Source of the DNA: Myxococcales bacterium
Lineage (GTDB): Bacteria > Myxococcota_A > Polyangia > Palsa-1104
NCBI GenBank assembly: GCA_023248835.1
Contig: JAHFDU010000131.1
Coordinates: forward strand, 1-9,999
Direction of reading: 5' to 3'
DNA: 9,999 nucleotides
Numbering within the stretch: the stretch's first letter is position 1; every line of letters begins with the position of its first letter. The notes beneath the pieces are model-generated. The model was given only the letters and a program-made list of their open reading frames with translations, was not told the origin of the DNA and searched no databases. The translations under genes were made by a program, and so were the position numbers. This document shows, piece by piece, positions 6,865-9,999 of this stretch.

Positions 6865-7926
6865 GTGCTCGTGATGCCGGATCTAGAAACATCTCTCTCC
6901 TATTGCACGTATTGTCCCAAGCTTTGTCGCCACGCCTGCCCGGTGTCGAGCGCCACCGCGCTTGAGACGCTGGTGCCGCAAAACAAGATGATGGTGATGA
7001 GGCACCTCGCTGTGGAGCCGGTGGAAGATGCCACAGCGCTCTATGGCTGCACTGGCTGCGGCGCTTGCACCGAGGCCTGCGTGCACGGCATTGACGTCGC
7101 CGGTGCGCTGTTCAGCGGTCGTCGCGATCTGGAGGAGCGCGGGCGCGGAGACGCGGCGCTGCGCGATTTGCCCGTCGAGTTTGCCAAGAGCTCGCAAGCC
7201 CTCGCTCGGCAAGTGCGTGAAGTGGTGCCGCTGCTCAAGCGGCCAGCCGAAGCCCAAGTGGCGTTTTTTCCGGGCTGCGCTGGAGCGAAGAGTGCGACTG
7301 CAATGCTCACGCTCGCGCAGCGTATCGGCGCCGGCTATTTAGCGGTTGCCGATCTGTCGCACGGTTGTGCCGGATATCCGCTGTATGCCGCCGGTCGGTT
7401 TTCCGAATTTGCAGTGCACGCCCATCAACTGGCGCGCGATCTCGAGGGCTTTGGTCGCGTTGTGGTGCACTGTCCCGCCTGCGCCTATGTGATGAAGCAT
7501 GAGTATGCGTCGTTTGGCGTCAAGTTGCATCCGACGGTGGAGCACACGGTGGAATTTCTCGAGAGTTTTGCCGAGCGGTTGCCGATCACGCAACCGCGAC
7601 GTTCGGCTTTCTATCACGATCCCTGTTACCTTGGCCGCCAACTTGGCCTTCACCAGGCGCCGCGTCGATTGGCCAGTCGCGCCGTGCAGACATTGCACGA
7701 ATTTTCGCGCGCGCGCAGCGAGAGCGAATGTTGTGGCGGTGGTGGCCTGATGCCCAAGACCATGCCCGAGGCGGCAAAAGCGATGGCAGAGGAGCGACTG
7801 CGCGAAGTCAAACAGGCTGCCTGCGACCTCATTGTCACCGCGTCGTCGATGTGCCAATCACAACTTGCGCGCGACGGAGTTGCGGTTGTCGATCTGATCG
7901 ATCTGTTGGTTGCTGCGACTGCATAG
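6865..7926 (+). CDS. CCG-domain (Fe-S)-binding oxidoreductase subunit, GlcF/HdrD/FadF-like
   Basis: A soluble electron-transfer protein of about 353 residues. The N-terminal part binds two predicted 4Fe-4S clusters: Cys14, 17, 21, 25 (CTYCPKLCRHACPV) and Cys62, 65, 68, 72 (CTGCGACTEACVHG). Two CCG domains follow. The first has Cys138 (FFPGC), Cys168 (HGCAGYP) and Cys203/206 (HCPAC). The second has Cys254 (HDPC), Cys289-290 (ECCGGGG) and Cys330 (SSMC). Compared with the canonical CCG pattern, Ala169 replaces the second Cys of domain 1, and Ser327 replaces the first Cys of the last CxxC. Such proteins accept electrons from a partner flavoprotein and pass them to quinone or other carriers. The start is uncertain: GTG 6865, GTG 6871 and ATG 6874 are all possible, with no clear Shine-Dalgarno. 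It overlaps the ribosome site of aidB, so the two are one unit. Confidence 0.88.
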   Translation: MLVMPDLETSLSYCTYCPKLCRHACPVSSATALETLVPQNKMMVMRHLAVEPVEDATALYGCTGCGACTEACVHGIDVAGALFSGRRDLEERGRGDAALRDLPVEFAKSSQALARQVREVVPLLKRPAEAQVAFFPGCAGAKSATAMLTLAQRIGAGYLAVADLSHGCAGYPLYAAGRFSEFAVHAHQLARDLEGFGRVVVHCPACAYVMKHEYASFGVKLHPTVEHTVEFLESFAERLPITQPRRSAFYHDPCYLGRQLGLHQAPRRLASRAVQTLHEFSRARSESECCGGGGLMPKTMPEAAKAMAEERLREVKQAACDLIVTASSMCQSQLARDGVAVVDLIDLLVAATA

Positions 7927-7929
7927 GAG
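7925..7929 (+). promoter_or_regulatory. Shine-Dalgarno of aidB, overlapping the upstream stop codon
   Basis: AGGAG shares its first two bases with the TAG stop of the Fe-S gene (7924-7926) and lies 4 nt before the ATG at 7934. This fixes the aidB start and indicates translational coupling. Confidence 0.85.
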
Positions 7930-7933
7930 AGCT

Positions 7934-9547
7934 ATGAATACGCACGAGGTAGTTAATCAAGCGCCGCCCCTTGTTGATCACAATCCGCTCTTGCTCAATC
8001 GCGTGCTCACCGAGGCAATGGGTCGCGAAGGCGCCGAGTGGGCGCTGCCGATGCTCGAGCGTTTGGGCGCGCGGTGCGGCTCTGCCGAAGTGCAAAAGTG
8101 GGGCGCGCTTGCCAATGAGAATCCGCCGGTGTTGCGCTCCCACGATCGATACGGGCAGCGCATCGATGAGGTGGAGTTTCATCCCGCCTCCCATGAGCTG
8201 ATGCGCCTTTCGATCTCGTTCGGCGCTCACAATTTGCCCTGGCAAGCCGAGCGCTCAGGCGCCCATGTGGCGCGGGCGGCGCTGCTGGCGCTCTTAAGTG
8301 AAGTCGATTTTGGCCATGGCTGCCCGATCTCGATGACCTACGCTGCGGTGCCGGCATTGCGATCAGCGCCGCGTCTGATCGCCGAGTGGCTGCCCCGCAT
8401 CTGTTCGACCGATTACGACTCGCGCCTGGTGCCGGCGCAGCAAAAGCGGGGTGCCCTCATCGGCATGGCGATGACCGAGAAGCAGGGCGGATCGGATGTG
8501 CGTGCCAATACCACACGCGCGGTGGCCGACGGCAGCGCCTATCGCCTGACCGGACATAAATGGTTTTGTTCGGCGCCGATGTCGGATGCGTTTTTGGTGC
8601 TGGCGCAAGCCGACAAGGGCCTTTCCTGTTTTTTTCTGCCGCGCTTTACGCCCGACGGAGCGCGTAATCGATTTTTCATTCAGCGACTGAAAAACAAACT
8701 CGGCAATCGCTCCAACGCCTCGAGCGAGGTCGAATTTGAAAATGCCTACGCCGAGTTGGTGGGCGAAGCCGGCAGAGGAGTGGCGACGATCGTCGAGATG
8801 GTCAATCACACTCGACTCGATTGCGTGATCGGATCGGCGGCGATGATGCGTCAGGCGCTGGTGTTGACGCTGCATCATGCACGCCATCGCGAAGCGTTTG
8901 GTAAACTGTTATCGGCGCAGCCGCTGATGCAAAACGTGTTGGCGGATCTGGCGCTCGAGTCCGAAGCCGCGACGCTGCTGATGGTGCGCCTGGCGCGCGC
9001 CTTCGATCGGCGCGGGCAGGACCCAAAGGAAGCAGCGTTTGCGCGCATCGCCACCGCGATCGCCAAGTTCTACGTCTGCAAGCGCGCCGTCGCTCACGCC
9101 TTTGAAGCACTCGAGTGCCTCGGCGGCAACGGCTACACCGAAGATTTTCCTTTGGCGCGCATTTACCGCGAGACGCCGCTTAATTCGATTTGGGAAGGAT
9201 CGGGCAATGTGATGTGTCTCGATGTCTTGCGCGCGGCACGCCGCGAGGCCGGTGCCCTCGAAGCGCTGTTTGCAGAGCTGACCCTCGCTCGCGGCGGCAA
9301 TTCCAAGTTCGATGCTGCACTCGCTACGCTCAAGCAGAGTTGGCAGGGGGATGTCGCCGAGTCGCAGGCGAGAGTGCTGGTGGAGAATATGGCGATTGCG
9401 CTGCAGGCCGCACTGCTGATTCGCCACAGTCCGACGCAAGTGGCCGACGCTTTTTGTAGCTCGCGTTTGGCGCCGCATTATTTGGTCGGGACGCTGCCTG
9501 CGAGCGTGAACTGCGCGCCGCTGCTCGAACGGGCGCTGCCACTGTAA
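7934..9547 (+). CDS. aidB: AidB-family acyl-CoA dehydrogenase
   Basis: A 537-residue flavoprotein, close to the length of E. coli AidB (about 541). It has the AidB hallmarks along its whole length: THEVVNQAPPLVDHNPL at the N-terminus, LANENPP, EFHPASHELM, GMAMTEKQGGSDVRANTTRA (FAD-binding region, about 177-196), GHKWFCS, GLSCFFLPRF, LKNKLGNRSNASSEVEF, LECLGGNGY and NSIWEGSGNVMCLDVLR. Glu421 of WEGSGN is the expected catalytic base; Arg433 aligns with E. coli Arg437 in my reading. E. coli AidB belongs to the Ada alkylation response, binds DNA, and has weak reported isovaleryl-CoA dehydrogenase activity. The C-terminal domain here (440-537) has 7 basic and 8 acidic residues, so it may bind DNA weakly. 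Coupling to an Fe-S electron carrier favours a redox role. No obvious Ada box was found. Confidence 0.95.
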   Translation: MNTHEVVNQAPPLVDHNPLLLNRVLTEAMGREGAEWALPMLERLGARCGSAEVQKWGALANENPPVLRSHDRYGQRIDEVEFHPASHELMRLSISFGAHNLPWQAERSGAHVARAALLALLSEVDFGHGCPISMTYAAVPALRSAPRLIAEWLPRICSTDYDSRLVPAQQKRGALIGMAMTEKQGGSDVRANTTRAVADGSAYRLTGHKWFCSAPMSDAFLVLAQADKGLSCFFLPRFTPDGARNRFFIQRLKNKLGNRSNASSEVEFENAYAELVGEAGRGVATIVEMVNHTRLDCVIGSAAMMRQALVLTLHHARHREAFGKLLSAQPLMQNVLADLALESEAATLLMVRLARAFDRRGQDPKEAAFARIATAIAKFYVCKRAVAHAFEALECLGGNGYTEDFPLARIYRETPLNSIWEGSGNVMCLDVLRAARREAGALEALFAELTLARGGNSKFDAALATLKQSWQGDVAESQARVLVENMAIALQAALLIRHSPTQVADAFCSSRLAPHYLVGTLPASVNCAPLLERALPL

Positions 9548-9560
9548 AGATTTTCTTTAC
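9544..9560 (+). terminator. perfect hairpin overlapping the aidB stop codon
   Basis: GTAAAGA-TTT-TCTTTAC is a perfect 7-bp inverted repeat with a 3-nt loop. It contains the TAA stop of aidB. The stem is AT-rich and no T-run follows, so it is a poor intrinsic terminator; it could instead be an operator or an mRNA end-protecting structure. Confidence 0.35.
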
Positions 9561-9624
9561 ACCGGCGTATGTATAACATTGATTGACCTGCGGCCTGTTC
9601 CCCCTTAAGGTCCGCTCACCGTGC

Positions 9625-9629
9625 AGGAG
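9625..9629 (+). promoter_or_regulatory. Shine-Dalgarno of the right-end lipoprotein frame
   Basis: AGGAG with 5 nt to the ATG at 9635, an ideal arrangement. It marks a real translation start even though the frame that follows looks interrupted. A TATAAC at 9572-9577 might be a -10 element, but no matching -35 was found. Confidence 0.7.
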
Positions 9630-9655
9630 TTGCGATGACTCACCTGAAAAACTCG

Positions 9656-9934
9656 GCAGGATGGCGACTGGCGTTGTTGTGTTTCACCGCGCGGCATAGC
9701 CGCAACCAAATTGTAAAAGCCGCTTTGCACGTGGCCGCGCTGTCGATCCCACGGGGCGTGCCGCCCCGCCCCGTCGGCAAAGCCGTCGGGGTCCCCACCC
9801 CTGCTCGCGGCGCGACTCCGCGCCGACGGCGCCTTTGGCGCCTTGAAACAGCTGGCGGTTTGCGAAATTCTTCGTGTGCCGCGACGATTTTCGGAATTAG
9901 TAGAACAGCAGGGTGGTTGGCTCTGTTGTGTTTC
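9656..9934 (+). repeat. direct repeat of the signal-peptide-coding stretch flanking the insert
   Basis: Left copy 9656-9685 and right copy 9908-9934 both encode AGW(R)LALLCF. They share an exact 11-bp TGTTGTGTTTC (9675-9685 and 9924-9934) and match at 23 of 27 aligned bases with one 3-base gap. The exact parts are 249 bp apart. Confidence 0.8.
9691..9842. repeat. cluster of hairpin-forming palindromes (candidate dispersed palindromic element)
   Basis: Five inverted repeats lie close together: GCGGC-ATA-GCCGC (9691-9703); ACGGGGCG/CGCCCCGT with an 8-nt loop (9751-9774); CCCCG-T-CGGC/GCCG-T-CGGGG around AAA (9769-9791, one T-T mismatch); CGGCGCG-ACTC-CGCGCCG (9808-9825); and GGCGCC-TTT-GGCGCC (9828-9842). 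The second and third overlap and so are alternatives. The composition is far more GC-rich than the flanks. This looks like a REP/MITE-type intergenic repeat rather than coding DNA; whether it occurs elsewhere in the genome cannot be seen here. Confidence 0.6.
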
Positions 9935-9999
9935 GCTGGATGTGCTCCGTCGCCAAATATGCTCGAAACGGAAGATGTCGACGCGAGCATCGACGTCTT

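Larger units (their letters stand above)
9635..9999 (+). pseudogene. lipoprotein gene start interrupted by an in-frame 249-bp block; runs off the window
   Basis: The frame from the ATG at 9635 is open to the window edge (121 codons). It begins MTHLKNSAGWRLALLCF, then has about 60 Arg/Pro/Ala-rich residues of low-complexity type, then RTAGWLALLCFAGCAPSPNM and an acidic stretch DVDASIDV. If the 249 bases between the two copies of the LALLCF-coding stretch are removed, the result is a textbook lipoprotein N-terminus: charged start, short hydrophobic core, then FAGC followed by an Asp-rich linker, like the other two lipoproteins here. 249 is a multiple of three, so the frame stays open, but a signal peptide with such an insert should not work. 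A weak start at a TTG near 9859 could restore export. An alternative is fusion of two neighbouring paralogous lipoprotein genes. The C-terminus is not visible. Confidence 0.5.

Noticed and set aside
7910..7933. Upstream TTG start for aidB
   Set aside because: The AGGAG sits before the ATG at 7934, and the AidB signature begins right there (MNTHEVVNQ).
9640..9990. Minus-strand open frame of 116 codons over the palindromic block
   Set aside because: It has Arg/Pro/Gly low complexity with no start signal; such frames come from palindromic repeat DNA.

Overview
The window is GC-rich bacterial DNA with tightly packed genes. It most resembles a member of the Myxococcota/deltaproteobacterial group. 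The main reason is a large lipoprotein made of tandem cysteine-rich repeats after an Asp/Gly/Ser-rich linker, with further small lipoproteins nearby; the complex-type 2-oxo acid dehydrogenase genes are also compatible. This placement is inference: there is no rRNA or other marker here.

Layout. (1) Positions 32-3152, minus strand, hold an operon read leftwards: dihydrolipoamide acyltransferase E2, then branched-chain 2-oxo acid dehydrogenase E1 alpha, then a HEAT-repeat protein. The genes are 8 nt apart or overlap by 1 nt. An extended -10 promoter with a perfect TATAAT lies just upstream of E2. No E1 beta or E3 gene is visible; they must lie elsewhere. (2) Positions 3153-3503 form a divergent intergenic region. 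(3) Positions 3504-6188, plus strand, encode an 894-residue predicted lipoprotein: 50 Cys in seven tandem units, a Gly-rich beta-repeat section, two fibronectin/Ig-like repeats and a carboxypeptidase-regulatory-like end. (4) Positions 6293-6829 encode a small lipoprotein of unknown function. (5) Positions 6865-9547 hold a coupled pair: a CCG-domain iron-sulfur protein of the GlcF/HdrD/FadF type, and an AidB-type acyl-CoA dehydrogenase whose Shine-Dalgarno overlaps the stop codon of the first gene. (6) From 9635 to the window edge is an open frame that begins like a lipoprotein gene. It carries a 249-bp in-frame block full of hairpins, flanked by two copies of its own signal-peptide-coding stretch.

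How the parts fit. The E1 alpha/E2 operon would make branched acyl-CoAs such as isovaleryl-CoA from amino acid-derived 2-oxo acids. AidB-family flavoproteins belong to the acyl-CoA dehydrogenase superfamily, and the adjacent Fe-S protein could be their electron acceptor, so both ends of the window may touch branched acyl-CoA metabolism; this link is inference. The lipoproteins would sit on the cell surface or in the envelope. The most unusual points are the interrupted lipoprotein gene at the right end, the AidB/Fe-S pairing, and the HEAT-repeat gene locked into the dehydrogenase operon.
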